Source: Streptomyces globisporus
Lineage (GTDB): Bacteria; Actinomycetota; Actinomycetes; Streptomycetales; Streptomycetaceae
Direction: 5' to 3'
Assembly: GCF_003501885.1 (NCBI RefSeq)
Contig: NZ_QWFA01000002.1
Location: forward strand, 1 to 64,000
DNA length: 64,000 nt
This document shows positions 41,901 through 50,710 of the stretch, one piece after another (the stretch's first letter is position 1; every line of letters starts with the position of its first letter). The position numbers and the translations under genes were made by a program. A model generated the notes under the pieces. The model ran no database searches and was not told the origin of the DNA. It worked only from the letters and a program-made list of their open reading frames with translations.

Positions 41901-44489
41901 TCAGCTCGGCAGCACCGGCAGCAGGTCCGGCAGATGACCGTCCGACGCCGTGGCCGCCGCGACGCGTTCGGCGGGGACCTCGCCGTAGAGCGTCGTACGG
42001 GGACGGGACGGGCGGCCCGCCAGGTCGGCGATGGCCTTCAGGTCCTGGATGGAGCGGTACGAGCCGTAACTCGACCCCGCCATCCGGGAGATGGTCTCCT
42101 CCATCAGCGTGCCGCCCAGGTCGTTCGCGCCCGAGCGGAGCATCTCCGCCGCACCCTCCGTGCCGAGCTTCACCCAGCTCGTCTGGATGTTGGTGATGTG
42201 CGGGTGGAGGAGGAGCCGCGCCATCGCGGTCACCGCCCGGTTGTCGCGGTCCGTCGGCCCCGGGCGGGCGATGCCCGCAAGGTAGACCGGGGCGTTGGTG
42301 TGGATGAAGGGGAGGGTGACGAACTCCGTCAACCCGCCCGTCTCCTGCTGGAGTCGGGCCAGCGTGCGGAAGTGGCCGAGCCAGTGGCGGGGCTGGTCGA
42401 CATGCCCGTACATCATCGTCGAGGACGAGCGCAGGCCCACCTCGTGCGCGGTTTTGATGACCTCCAGCCAGGTGGCCGTGGGCAGTTTGCCCTTGGTGAG
42501 GACCCAGCGGACCTCGTCGTCCAGGATCTCCGCCGCCGTACCGGGGATCGAGTCGAGCCCGGCCTCCTTGGCGGCGGTCAGCCAGTCGCGGATCGACATT
42601 CCGGTGCGGGTGGCCCCGTTGACGACCTCCATGGGCGAGAACGCGTGGACGTGCATGCCGGGGACGCGTTCCTTCACCGCCCGCGCGATGTCGAAGTACG
42701 CCGTGCCGGGCAGGTCCGGGTGGATCCCGCCCTGCATGCAGACCTCGACCGCGCCGACGTCCCACGCCTGCGCCGCCCGGTCCGCGACCTGGTCGAGCGA
42801 GAGGGTGTACGCGTCGGCGTCGGTGCGGCGCTGGGCGAAGGCGCAGAAGCGGCAGCCCGTGTAGCAGACGTTGGTGAAGTTGATGTTCCGCGTGACGATG
42901 TATGTGACGTCGTCGCCGACCACGTCCCGGCGCAGCGCGTCCGCGATCCGGCACAGTTCGTCCAGCGCCGGGCCGTCCGCGTGGAGCAGGGCGAGAGCCT
43001 GGTCGTCGGTGAGCTTCGTCGGGTCGTCGGCCGCCTGGCTCAGGGCCTGGCGTACGTCGGCGTCGATGCGGGAGGGGACCATACCGGGGGCCGCCGCCTC
43101 GCGGAGCGCCTCCCAGTCCCCGTACACCTCGTCGAAGTCGTTGCGGCGGTCGCCGGTACGGCCCTCGGTGTCGATGGTGGCGTGCAGGTCGGTGCGGCCG
43201 GAGGAGGTGAAGCCCTCGTCCGGCTCCTGCCAGGGCAGGCCGACGGGGAGTGCGTCCTCGCGGGCGAGGCCCGTCTCCGGGTCGGCGAGGGCGCGGACGT
43301 GCGGGAGGAGACGGGGGTCGAGCCAGGGCTCGCCGCGCTGGATGAACTCGGGGTAGATGGTGAGGCGTTCGCGGAGCGTGAAGCCCGACTCGGCGGTACG
43401 CGCGGCCAGTTCGTCAATGTGCGGCCAGGGGCGTTCCGGGTTCACGTGGTCGGGGGTCAGCGGCGAGACCCCGCCCCAGTCGTCGATGCCCGCGCCGATG
43501 AGGAGCGCGTACTCCGCGTCCACCAGGTTCGGCGGGGCCTGGATCCGGGCCGAGGGGCCGAGGATGTGCCGGGCCACCGCGATGGTGGCGGCCAGCTCCT
43601 CCAGCTCGGCGTCGGGCATCCCGCGCATCGCCGTGTCCGGCTTGGCACGGAAGTTCTGCACGATGACTTCCTGCATGCCGTGGTAGGCGCGGGCCGTCTT
43701 TCGCAGCTCGAAGAGGGAGTCGGCGCGCTCCTCGTACGACTCGCCGATCCCGATCAGGATGCCGGTGGTGAAGGGCACGTTGGAACGCCCCGCGTCCTCC
43801 AGGACCCGCAGCCGTACGGCCGGTTCCTTGTCCGGGGAGCCGTGGTGCGGGCCACCCGGCTCGGACCACAGGCGGGTCGCCGTCGTCTCCAGCATCATCC
43901 CCATCGAGGGGGCGACCGGCTTCAGCCGCTGGAGGTCGGTCCAGGTCATCACGCCCGGGTTGAGGTGGGGCAGCAGGCCCGTCTCCTCCAGGACCCGGAT
44001 CGCCATGGCTCGCACGTACGCGAGGGTGTCGTCGTACCCCTCCGCCTCCAGCCACTCCCGCGCCTCCGGCCACCGGTCCTCGGGGCGGTCGCCGAGCGTG
44101 AACAGCGCTTCCTTGCAGCCCATCGCCGCCCCCTCGCGGGCGATCTTCAGCACCTCGTCGGGCGACAGGAACATCCCGTGGCCCGCGCGGCGCAGCTTTC
44201 CGGGAACGGTGACGAAGGTGCAGTAGTGGCACCGGTCGCGGCAGAGGCGGGTGAGCGGGATGAAGACCTTGCGGGAGTACGTGATCACGCCCGGCCGGCC
44301 CACCGACTCCAGGCCCGCGTTCCGGACGCGGGCGGCGGACGCGGCCAGATCCTTCAGGTCGTCGCCACGCGCCTGGAGCAGAACGGCGGCCTCGGTCACA
44401 TCGAGGGCGACACCGTCGCGGGCACGTTTGAGCGCGCGCCGCATGGCGTTGGAGGTGGGACGTCCGCTCTGAGGATCGGGATCGGTCAT
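41901..44489 (-). CDS. fbiC: FbiC, FO synthase (fused CofG and CofH)
   Basis: An 862-residue bifunctional radical SAM enzyme that makes the deazaflavin FO, the chromophore of coenzyme F420, from tyrosine and a pyrimidine of the flavin pathway. The N-terminal CofG-like half has the cluster motif Cys83-Cys87-Cys90 (CRDRCHYC); the C-terminal CofH-like half has CYTGCRFC near residue 540. Length and order match actinobacterial FbiC. F420 would serve the LLM oxidoreductase at 49742. The start is ATG 44489. It is probably monocistronic, 72 bases upstream of the Trypco1 gene on the same strand, and read-through into it cannot be excluded. Confidence 0.95.
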   Translation of the reverse strand: MTDPDPQSGRPTSNAMRRALKRARDGVALDVTEAAVLLQARGDDLKDLAASAARVRNAGLESVGRPGVITYSRKVFIPLTRLCRDRCHYCTFVTVPGKLRRAGHGMFLSPDEVLKIAREGAAMGCKEALFTLGDRPEDRWPEAREWLEAEGYDDTLAYVRAMAIRVLEETGLLPHLNPGVMTWTDLQRLKPVAPSMGMMLETTATRLWSEPGGPHHGSPDKEPAVRLRVLEDAGRSNVPFTTGILIGIGESYEERADSLFELRKTARAYHGMQEVIVQNFRAKPDTAMRGMPDAELEELAATIAVARHILGPSARIQAPPNLVDAEYALLIGAGIDDWGGVSPLTPDHVNPERPWPHIDELAARTAESGFTLRERLTIYPEFIQRGEPWLDPRLLPHVRALADPETGLAREDALPVGLPWQEPDEGFTSSGRTDLHATIDTEGRTGDRRNDFDEVYGDWEALREAAAPGMVPSRIDADVRQALSQAADDPTKLTDDQALALLHADGPALDELCRIADALRRDVVGDDVTYIVTRNINFTNVCYTGCRFCAFAQRRTDADAYTLSLDQVADRAAQAWDVGAVEVCMQGGIHPDLPGTAYFDIARAVKERVPGMHVHAFSPMEVVNGATRTGMSIRDWLTAAKEAGLDSIPGTAAEILDDEVRWVLTKGKLPTATWLEVIKTAHEVGLRSSSTMMYGHVDQPRHWLGHFRTLARLQQETGGLTEFVTLPFIHTNAPVYLAGIARPGPTDRDNRAVTAMARLLLHPHITNIQTSWVKLGTEGAAEMLRSGANDLGGTLMEETISRMAGSSYGSYRSIQDLKAIADLAGRPSRPRTTLYGEVPAERVAAATASDGHLPDLLPVLPS

Positions 44490-44639
44490 GAACCGAGCAT
44501 ACGAGCGAGGCGCGGGTGCCGGAGCAGGGCCCGGGACCTGTATGCGCAGGCCGCGGGGTGCTCCTGGTCACTCGTGCGGGCCGACTCACCCGGATGATGC
44601 CCCGTCGGCGGCGCCCTCGCGCCTAGTGTCGGAACGGTG

Positions 44640-45365
44640 ATGGAAACGATCGTCCTCGACATCGGCGAAACCCTCGTACGCGACGACCGGCACTGGGCGT
44701 CCTGGGCCGACTGGCTCGGCGTACCCCCGCACACGCTCGGCGCTCTGGTGGGCGCTGCCGTCGCCCAGGGCCGCGAGGCCACGGACGCGCTGCGGATCCT
44801 GCGGCCCGACATGGACGTCGAGGAGGCCTACCGCGCGCGGGCCGCCGCCGGGCGCGGGGAGCACCTCGACGAGTCGGACCTCTACCAGGACGTCCGGCCC
44901 GCGCTGGGCGAACTGCGGGCCGCGGGCGTGCGGGTCGTGGTGGCGGGGGACGGGACGGTCCGGGCCGGGGAGCTGCTGCGGGCGCTGGACCTGCCCGCGG
45001 ATCTGGTGGTCACCTCGGGCGAATGGGGCGTACGGAAGCCCGACCCGGAGTTCTTCGCGCGGGTGGCCGAGGCGTCGGGCGCGGCCCCGGAGGCGACGCT
45101 GTACGTGGGCGATCATCCGGCCGACGACCTGTTCCCGGCAGCGGCGGCGGGGATGCGGACGGCGCATCTGCGGCGGGGGCCGTACGGGCACTGGTGGGCG
45201 GACCACCCGGACGTGGTGGAGACGGCGGACTTCCGCATCGACGCGTTGACGGAACTGGTGGGGTTGGTGGGGTCGGCGGACCCGGGCGGGGCGGCGGCTC
45301 CGGGCGCGTCGGCGGACGAGGAGCCGAAGGTGGTGCGCCGGGGCGCGTTGAGGTCGGTTCGGTGA
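44640..45365 (+). CDS. HAD family hydrolase
   Basis: A 241-residue haloacid dehalogenase-like phosphatase. Motif I is VLDIGETLV, in which the second aspartate of DxDGT is replaced by Gly (DIGET), as in many bacterial members; motif III and IV are VRKPDPEFF and YVGDHPADD. The C-terminal 35 residues are Gly/Ala-rich. The start can be ATG 44640 or GTG 44637. Substrate unknown. Confidence 0.85.
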   Translation: METIVLDIGETLVRDDRHWASWADWLGVPPHTLGALVGAAVAQGREATDALRILRPDMDVEEAYRARAAAGRGEHLDESDLYQDVRPALGELRAAGVRVVVAGDGTVRAGELLRALDLPADLVVTSGEWGVRKPDPEFFARVAEASGAAPEATLYVGDHPADDLFPAAAAGMRTAHLRRGPYGHWWADHPDVVETADFRIDALTELVGLVGSADPGGAAAPGASADEEPKVVRRGALRSVR

Positions 45366-45379
45366 CCGCCCCCAGCGCG

Positions 45380-45692
45380 CCCGGTCGACCCGGTCGCCGG
45401 CGCGGCCCTCGGACTCCGGTACGGCGATGAAGGAGACCGGCACGCAGACCACCGCGAGCACCGCCGGGACCAGAAGCGTGAGCCGCAGATCCCCGAACGC
45501 GGAGTCGACGAGCCCCATCACCACGCCCCCGGCCATCGCGCCGAGCGTGAGCGCCCCGACCAGGCGGGTGATCGCCCGGCGCGCGTCGGCGACGGGGAGC
45601 CGGTCCCGTACGAAGGCGATCTCCAGCGGCAGCAGGGCCGCGATCGGGCCCTGGAACAGCCGGCCCAGGATCAGGCAGGACCCCCACCCGTA
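45380..45692 (-). pseudogene. Internal fragment of an MFS transporter gene
   Basis: On the minus strand the frame reads GWGSCLILGRLFQGPIAALL, PLEIAFVRDRLPVADARRAI, LGAMAGGVVMGLVDSAFG and VPVSFIAVPESE, which is helices 4-6 of a 14-TM drug-type MFS carrier. The N-terminal helices and everything after the PESE loop are missing. It lies directly behind the small membrane protein gene and before the convergent HAD gene. No start codon or stop codon fits a functional protein. Confidence 0.65.
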
Positions 45693-45694
45693 CG

Positions 45695-46156
45695 TCAGTC
45701 CGCGGCTCCTCTCCGCAGCGACAGGGCGAACGCGTAGCTGGTGACGGGCAGGATGACGATCGGCGGGGCGGGCAGCAGGAGCAGCGCGAGCCCGAGGGCG
45801 GCCAGGGAGGCCACCAGGGACACCCAGCCGAAGGCGGTACGCCGCCGGACGAGGTCCGGGGCATGGCGGACGGCGGCGAGCATCAGCAGACCGCAGGCGA
45901 TGACGAAGAGAGCCATGGCGATGCTCATGCCGTGGGTGACGTCGAGGGTGGTGCGTTCGAGGCCGAGCAGGGTGAAGGTGGATTCCCGCATCGCCGTGTC
46001 GGCCGTACGTTGCTCGGGGGTCGGGGTGGCCGAGGCCGTCGCGGCGACGAAGGCGAGGTGCCCGACCCCGAGGACGACGAATCCGTACGCGCCGATTCTG
46101 AAGGGCCGTACGGGATCCGCTCCGGTGGAAGTCCGGGCGGGGACCGCGGTGTTCAT
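45695..46156 (-). CDS. Small four-helix membrane protein
   Basis: A 153-residue membrane protein with four predicted helices (AYGFVVLGVGHLAFVAATA, GMSIAMALFVIACGLLMLAAV, WVSLVASLAALGLALLLL, and a final one). The LIC_13387-like family has a similar layout; function unknown. ATG 46156 shares its A with the TGA stop of the monooxygenase gene upstream (TGATG), so it is translationally coupled to it, and the two probably work together or are at least made together. Confidence 0.7.
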   Translation of the reverse strand: MNTAVPARTSTGADPVRPFRIGAYGFVVLGVGHLAFVAATASATPTPEQRTADTAMRESTFTLLGLERTTLDVTHGMSIAMALFVIACGLLMLAAVRHAPDLVRRRTAFGWVSLVASLAALGLALLLLPAPPIVILPVTSYAFALSLRRGAAD

Positions 46157-47379
46157 CACTGCTGCTCCTCCTCGATGCCGACGGACTGGCGTGGGGCCTG
46201 GGCCGAACCAGGGACCGGGCCGGGCGGGGGCTGCCAGCCGAGGAGCGTGTCCAGTCCTCGTGTCGTGACTGCCGACGGCGTGGCACGGACGGCGAAGTTG
46301 CGGACGGATACCGCCAGGGGACGGGAGAGCCGGGCCAGGTCCCCCATACGCCGGGAACGGCGGCTGATCCGCGTCGTGCGCCCGTGCCGGGCCTCCGTGT
46401 AGGCGGCGAGCGCGGCCGGTACGCCGGTGTCGCCCGCGAGGAGGTGCGCCAGGACGACCGCGTCCTCGATGGCCTGGCAGCCGCCCTGACCCAGGTTGGG
46501 TGTCATCGCATGGGCGGCGTCACCGAGCAGGGCAACCCGGCCGGAGTGGAACCGGGGCAGGGGCGCGGCGAGTTCGTAGAGGTCGTGGTGGAGGACGGTC
46601 ACGGGGTCGGGCTCGCGCCGGTCCAGCCGCTCCAGCAGTGCCGGGATCGGATCGTGCCAGGCGCCGAAGCGGCGGATCAGCTCCGCACGGTGGTCGGCCG
46701 GCCGCGTACCGGGGCCGGTGACAGCGGTCGCGTACACGTAGACCCGGCCGTCGGCGAGGGGGACGATCCCGAACCGCTCCCCTCTCCCCCAGGTCTCGGC
46801 GGCCGGGAGCGCGGGCAGGCCGGCACCGGACAGCACCGCCCGCCAGCCGGTCTCACCGGCGTAGCGCGGACCGGGGTGCCGGGGAAAGAGCTGCCCCCGG
46901 AGCGCGCTGCGCAGTCCGTCGGCCGCCACGACGGCATCGGCCCGCAGCTCCCCCGCCGACGTACGCACCACCACCGCACCCTCGGCGGCCTCGTCCGCCC
47001 CGCCCACCGAGACGCCGAGGCGCAGCGCGCCGGGAGGCAGGGCGGCGGCGAGGGCGTCGATCAGGAAGCCGCGGTGGACGGCGCGGGCGGGAGGCCCGTA
47101 GCGGGCGGCCGTGGCGCCGGTCCGGCTCAGCCACGCCCCGTCGGGGGTACGGAGTCCGAGCACACCGGCCAGGGGCTCGCCCACCGACACCGCAGGCCCC
47201 AGGCCGATCGACTCCAGGGCACGCAGGGCGTTCGGGGCGAGCACGATGCCCGCACCGATCCCCGTGAGTGCGGAGGCCCGTTCGCACACGGTCACCCGCC
47301 ATCCGCGACGGCTCAGCGCCACCGCGGCGGTCAGGCCGCCGATCCCGCCTCCGGCCACGACAGCATGACGAACACCCAT
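46156..47379 (-). CDS. FAD-dependent aromatic monooxygenase (UbiH/PHBH type)
   Basis: A 407-residue group A flavin monooxygenase. The dinucleotide motif AGGGIGGLTAAVAL is at the N-terminus, a DG motif (VAADGLRSALR) near residue 155, and the second FAD motif GDAAHAMTPNLGQGGCQAIED near 285. Such enzymes hydroxylate phenolic or polyketide rings with NAD(P)H. The start ATG 47379 follows GGAGGTGAT. It forms an operon with the small membrane protein, and is divergent from a TetR gene across a strong double operator. Confidence 0.92.
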   Translation of the reverse strand: MGVRHAVVAGGGIGGLTAAVALSRRGWRVTVCERASALTGIGAGIVLAPNALRALESIGLGPAVSVGEPLAGVLGLRTPDGAWLSRTGATAARYGPPARAVHRGFLIDALAAALPPGALRLGVSVGGADEAAEGAVVVRTSAGELRADAVVAADGLRSALRGQLFPRHPGPRYAGETGWRAVLSGAGLPALPAAETWGRGERFGIVPLADGRVYVYATAVTGPGTRPADHRAELIRRFGAWHDPIPALLERLDRREPDPVTVLHHDLYELAAPLPRFHSGRVALLGDAAHAMTPNLGQGGCQAIEDAVVLAHLLAGDTGVPAALAAYTEARHGRTTRISRRSRRMGDLARLSRPLAVSVRNFAVRATPSAVTTRGLDTLLGWQPPPGPVPGSAQAPRQSVGIEEEQQ

Positions 47380-47403
47380 AAGGATCACCTCCCCACGCAC
47401 ACC

Positions 47404-47460
47404 CTCTACACCTGTAGAGAGTCATGGTCCGCACTCTACACCTATAGAGTGCGGACCATG
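47404..47460. promoter_or_regulatory. Double TetR operator, one overlapping the tetR start codon
   Basis: Site 1 is CTCTACA-CC-TGTAGAG (47404-47419), a perfect 7-2-7 dyad. Site 2 is a much longer palindrome: 47423-47438 is the exact reverse complement of 47445-47460, 16 bp arms around a 6-base centre, sharing the CTCTA core with site 1. Its right arm ends in the ATG of the tetR gene (47458-47460). A repressor bound there would block both promoters, and in mRNA only the right arm and the start codon would pair. Confidence 0.85.
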
Positions 47461-48048
47461 CCTGCTCCCCAACCCGACCGCCGGGACCTGATCGCCGACA
47501 CCGCCATCGCCACGGTGGCCGCCGCGGGTCTGCGCGGCCTGACCCACCGCGCGGTCGACACGGCGGCGGGGCTGCCCGCCGGCAGTACGTCGTACTACTT
47601 CCGCACGCGATCCGCCCTGATCAGCGCCTGCTACCTCCGCCTGGCCACACTGACGGTCACCGACGTGGACCGCTGGGAGGCTCGGCACGGCATCCCGGAC
47701 CCGGACTCCGCCGCCGAGGCCCTGGCCGCGCTGCTGCACCACTGGCTGACCACGGGACGTGACCGCCAACTGGCCCGCTTCGAGCTCAGCCTGGAGGCGA
47801 CCCGCCGCCCGGAACTCCGCGCCGACCTGGAAACCGCCGGCCGCGCCGCACGCGCCAGGGCCGCCACGCTGCTGGCGTCGCTCGGCGCCCCCGATCCGGA
47901 TCAGGCGGCGGACCTGCTCGTCGCCTGGACCGACGGCCTGCTGTACGACCGCATCGCCGGCGCCCCGGCCGCGAGCCGCCCGGCACCGGACCCGGCCGAA
48001 CTGACGCTGGTCGTACAGCGGATGCTCACCGCTCTGCTCGCCCCCTGA
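47458..48048 (+). CDS. TetR-family repressor of the monooxygenase operon
   Basis: A 196-residue regulator. The helix-turn-helix is DLIADTAIATVAAAGLRGLTHRAVDTAAGLPAGSTSYYFRTRSALISACY; the rest is the ligand-binding part, of the TetR_C group found with SCO-type repressors of small monooxygenases. The start ATG 47458 sits at the edge of the long palindrome. No ribosome site is visible upstream apart from the palindrome, so translation may be leaderless. Probable ligand: a phenolic or polyketide substrate of the divergent enzyme. Confidence 0.92.
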   Translation: MPAPQPDRRDLIADTAIATVAAAGLRGLTHRAVDTAAGLPAGSTSYYFRTRSALISACYLRLATLTVTDVDRWEARHGIPDPDSAAEALAALLHHWLTTGRDRQLARFELSLEATRRPELRADLETAGRAARARAATLLASLGAPDPDQAADLLVAWTDGLLYDRIAGAPAASRPAPDPAELTLVVQRMLTALLAP

Positions 48049-48099
48049 GGGCACAAGAACGCGGGCCGGGGTGGTCACCCGCGCAGGCGGGGTGGGCCC

Positions 48100-48135
48100 A
48101 CGCCGGACGGGCTGGGTGGCACGCCGGACGGGCTG
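48100..48135. repeat. 15-base direct repeat between convergent genes
   Basis: Bases 48100-48114 and 48121-48135 are identical (ACGCCGGACGGGCTG), separated by 6 bases, in the 100-base gap between the tetR and PBP stop codons. No clear terminator stem is seen around it. Confidence 0.6.
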
Positions 48136-48148
48136 AGGTTGGTGCTCC

Positions 48149-49633
48149 CTAGTCCCCCAGCACCGCCTGCATCACGCTCTTCGCGATCGGAGCGCCCAGG
48201 CGGCCGCCCGAGATGTCCGAGCGGGAGATGTCCATGTCCGTCGGGTCGATGAACACGGCGACCGCGACCGAGCGGCCGTCGTCCTTCTTGCCGTAGCTGA
48301 CGAACCAGCCGTACGGGACCTCGTCGCGGACGTTCACACCGCGCTGGGCGGTGCCCGTCTTGCCGCCGACCGTCACACCGTCGATCAGGGCGCGCTGGGC
48401 GCTGCCCTCCTTCGCGGTGTGCTCCATCATCTCCTGGACCTTCTTCGCCGTCTCCGGCGAGACGGCCTGGCTCATCTCCGTCGGCTCGTTCTTCTCCAGC
48501 GTGGAGAGGTCCGGGCCGCGCAGCTCGTCGACGATGAACGGCTGCATCAGCTTGCCGTCGTTGGCGAGGGCCGCCGTGACCATCGCCATCTGCATCGGGG
48601 TGCTGGTCAGGCTGCCCTGGCCCATGCCGGTGAGGGCCGTGCCGGGCTTGTCGAGCTTCGGCGGGTAGAGGCTCTTCGTGGCGAGCATGTCGCCGAACTC
48701 CTCCGCGTACACGTCCTCGTTGAAGCCGAACTTCTCCGCCGTCTCCCGCATCCGGTCCTCGCCCAGCTCGGCGGCCGCGTCGAGGAAGACGTTGTTGCAG
48801 GAGTACTGCATGGCGGTCTTCATCGACGCCTTGCTGCACACGGCGTCACCCGCCTCACTGCCGATCCTGTTCGTGGAGAGCGGCAGCGGGTACGGCGATA
48901 CGGCGTCCGTCCGGGCGTCCACGTCGGTGACCACGCCGTGCTCCAGCGCCGCCGCGGCCGTGAGGATCTTGAAGGTGGAGCCGGGCGGGTAGGTCTCGCG
49001 CAGCGGGCGGTTGGCCAGCGGCTTGTCCTTCTTCTTCTCCAGCGCGGTGAAGCGGTCGCTCTCCTTGAACGAGATGCCGGCGAAGACCTCAGGGTCGTAC
49101 GAGGGGGTGGAGACCAGGGCCAGAACCTTGCCGGTGCTCGGGTCCAGGGCGACGACCGCACCCCGGGCGCCCAGGTCGGTCAGCCCCTTGTAGCCGGCCT
49201 TCTGCGCCTTGGCGTCGATCGTGGTGATCACGTCGCCGCCGCGCCGGGGCTGGCCGGTCAAGACGTCCTTGGCGTGCCGGAAGGCGAACCGGTCGTCCTG
49301 GCCGCTGAGGACGCTGTCGTAGGTCCGCTCCAGCAGCGAGGTGCCCCGGGACTGCGAGGCGTACCCGGTGACGGGCGCGTACATCGCCCCGTCCTTGTTG
49401 GTCCGGCGGAACGCGTAGTCCCGGCTGTCGGTCTCCTTCGAGCCGGTGATCGCCTTGCCGCCGACGATGATGTCGCCGCGCGGGGTGGAGAACCGCTCGA
49501 ACCGGACCCGGGCGTTGTGCTCGTTCTGGGCCAGCTCCTGGCGGTCGACGTGCTGGAGCCAGTTCGCCCGCAGCAGCAGGGCCAGCACCAGCAGCCCGCA
49601 GAAGATGGCTATGTGCCGCAACGGCCTGTTCAT
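48149..49633 (-). CDS. Class B penicillin-binding protein (PbpA/PBP2-like transpeptidase)
   Basis: A 494-residue peptidoglycan D,D-transpeptidase. A short cytoplasmic start is followed by one membrane anchor (HIAIFCGLLVLALLLRANWLQ). The transpeptidase motifs are complete: STFK in PPGSTFKIL (SxxK), SCN in YSCNNVFLDA (SxN) and KTG in GGKTGTAQRG. In streptomycetes pbpA usually follows ftsW-like rodA in a cluster with protein kinase genes; here it is alone, so this is probably a paralogue used in sporulation or stress. The start ATG 49633 follows GGGGAG. Confidence 0.9.
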   Translation of the reverse strand: MNRPLRHIAIFCGLLVLALLLRANWLQHVDRQELAQNEHNARVRFERFSTPRGDIIVGGKAITGSKETDSRDYAFRRTNKDGAMYAPVTGYASQSRGTSLLERTYDSVLSGQDDRFAFRHAKDVLTGQPRRGGDVITTIDAKAQKAGYKGLTDLGARGAVVALDPSTGKVLALVSTPSYDPEVFAGISFKESDRFTALEKKKDKPLANRPLRETYPPGSTFKILTAAAALEHGVVTDVDARTDAVSPYPLPLSTNRIGSEAGDAVCSKASMKTAMQYSCNNVFLDAAAELGEDRMRETAEKFGFNEDVYAEEFGDMLATKSLYPPKLDKPGTALTGMGQGSLTSTPMQMAMVTAALANDGKLMQPFIVDELRGPDLSTLEKNEPTEMSQAVSPETAKKVQEMMEHTAKEGSAQRALIDGVTVGGKTGTAQRGVNVRDEVPYGWFVSYGKKDDGRSVAVAVFIDPTDMDISRSDISGGRLGAPIAKSVMQAVLGD

Positions 49634-49741
49634 TCCACTCCCCACCCGGGCGGGCCTCCGGCCCGCGTATAGCGATCCCCGGTGAATAAGGATGCCCTGT
49701 ACGCGGGCACGGTTGCACCGGCGGCCCCGGAGGGCTCCTCC

Positions 49742-50587
49742 TCACAGGTACGCGGCGTACGCGTCCAGGGTCCGCAGCACCTCCGGTTCGTCCGCCGGGG
49801 GCAGCTGGAGCACGACCTCCTCGATGCCCAGCTCCGCGTAGTGGGCGAGCTTCCCGGGGCTCGGCCGCACCGCGTACGGCACCACCTGGAGGTCCTTCGG
49901 GTCGCGCCCGGCCTCCTCCCAGGCCGCCCGCAGCTTCGGCAGGGAGTCGGTGAGCCCCCCGCCGCCGATGGGCAGCCAGCCGTCCGCGTACTCCGCGATG
50001 TGCGCGAACAGCTTCGGGCCCGCCCCGCCGCCGATCAGCGTGCGCGGGCCGTTGACCGGGCCGCGGGGCCGCCGGAACGGCTTCGGGTGCGCCTCGCTCG
50101 CCTGCACCGACCCGAAGGCGCCCTCGTACCCGGTCGGCTCGTCCGCCCACAGGGCCCGCATCAGCGCCATCCGGTCCCGGACCCGGTCCCGGCGCGTCGG
50201 CCACTCCACCCCGTGGTCGGCGGCCTCCTCGACGTTCCAGCCGTAGCCGACGCCGAGCGTGAACCGGCCGCCGGACAGGTGGTCCAGGGTGGCCGCCTGC
50301 TTGGCCAGGTCGATCGGGTCGTGCTGGGCGACCAGCGTGATGCCGGTGCCCAGGGTCAGGCGCTCGGTGACGGCGGCTGCCTGGCCGAGGGCGACGAACG
50401 GGTCCAGAATCCGGCCGTACTCGCGGGGCAGCTCGCCGCCCATCGGGTACGGCGTGCGGCGGCTGACCGGAATGTGCGTGTGCTCGGGCAGATACAGCCC
50501 GCCGAACCCCCGCTGCTCCAGCTCGCGGGCGAGCCCGACCGGGGTCACCGTCTCGTCGGTGAGGAAGATCGTGGTGGAAATCCGCAT
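49742..50587 (-). CDS. LLM-class F420-dependent oxidoreductase
   Basis: A 281-residue luciferase-like TIM-barrel enzyme of the F420-using subfamily. Typical segments are GLYLPEHTHIPVSRRTPYP, LTLGTGITLVAQHDPIDLAKQAATLDHLSGGRFTLGVGYGWN and the phosphate-binding PRTLIGGGAGPKLF. It should transfer hydride between F420 and an unidentified substrate; F420 would come through the fbiC gene in this window. The start ATG 50587 follows GGAGGTGG. Confidence 0.85.
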   Translation of the reverse strand: MRISTTIFLTDETVTPVGLARELEQRGFGGLYLPEHTHIPVSRRTPYPMGGELPREYGRILDPFVALGQAAAVTERLTLGTGITLVAQHDPIDLAKQAATLDHLSGGRFTLGVGYGWNVEEAADHGVEWPTRRDRVRDRMALMRALWADEPTGYEGAFGSVQASEAHPKPFRRPRGPVNGPRTLIGGGAGPKLFAHIAEYADGWLPIGGGGLTDSLPKLRAAWEEAGRDPKDLQVVPYAVRPSPGKLAHYAELGIEEVVLQLPPADEPEVLRTLDAYAAYL

Positions 50588-50710
50588 CGAAGCCACCTCC
50601 GTGGTCGTCGTCGTTCCGTAGGGCGTCTTGTTACGTCGTCCTTCTGTACGTCGTCCGTGCGAAGCGCCAACGTAAGCCGTATGTCGGCGAAATCCGAGAC
50701 CGTGACGGCC

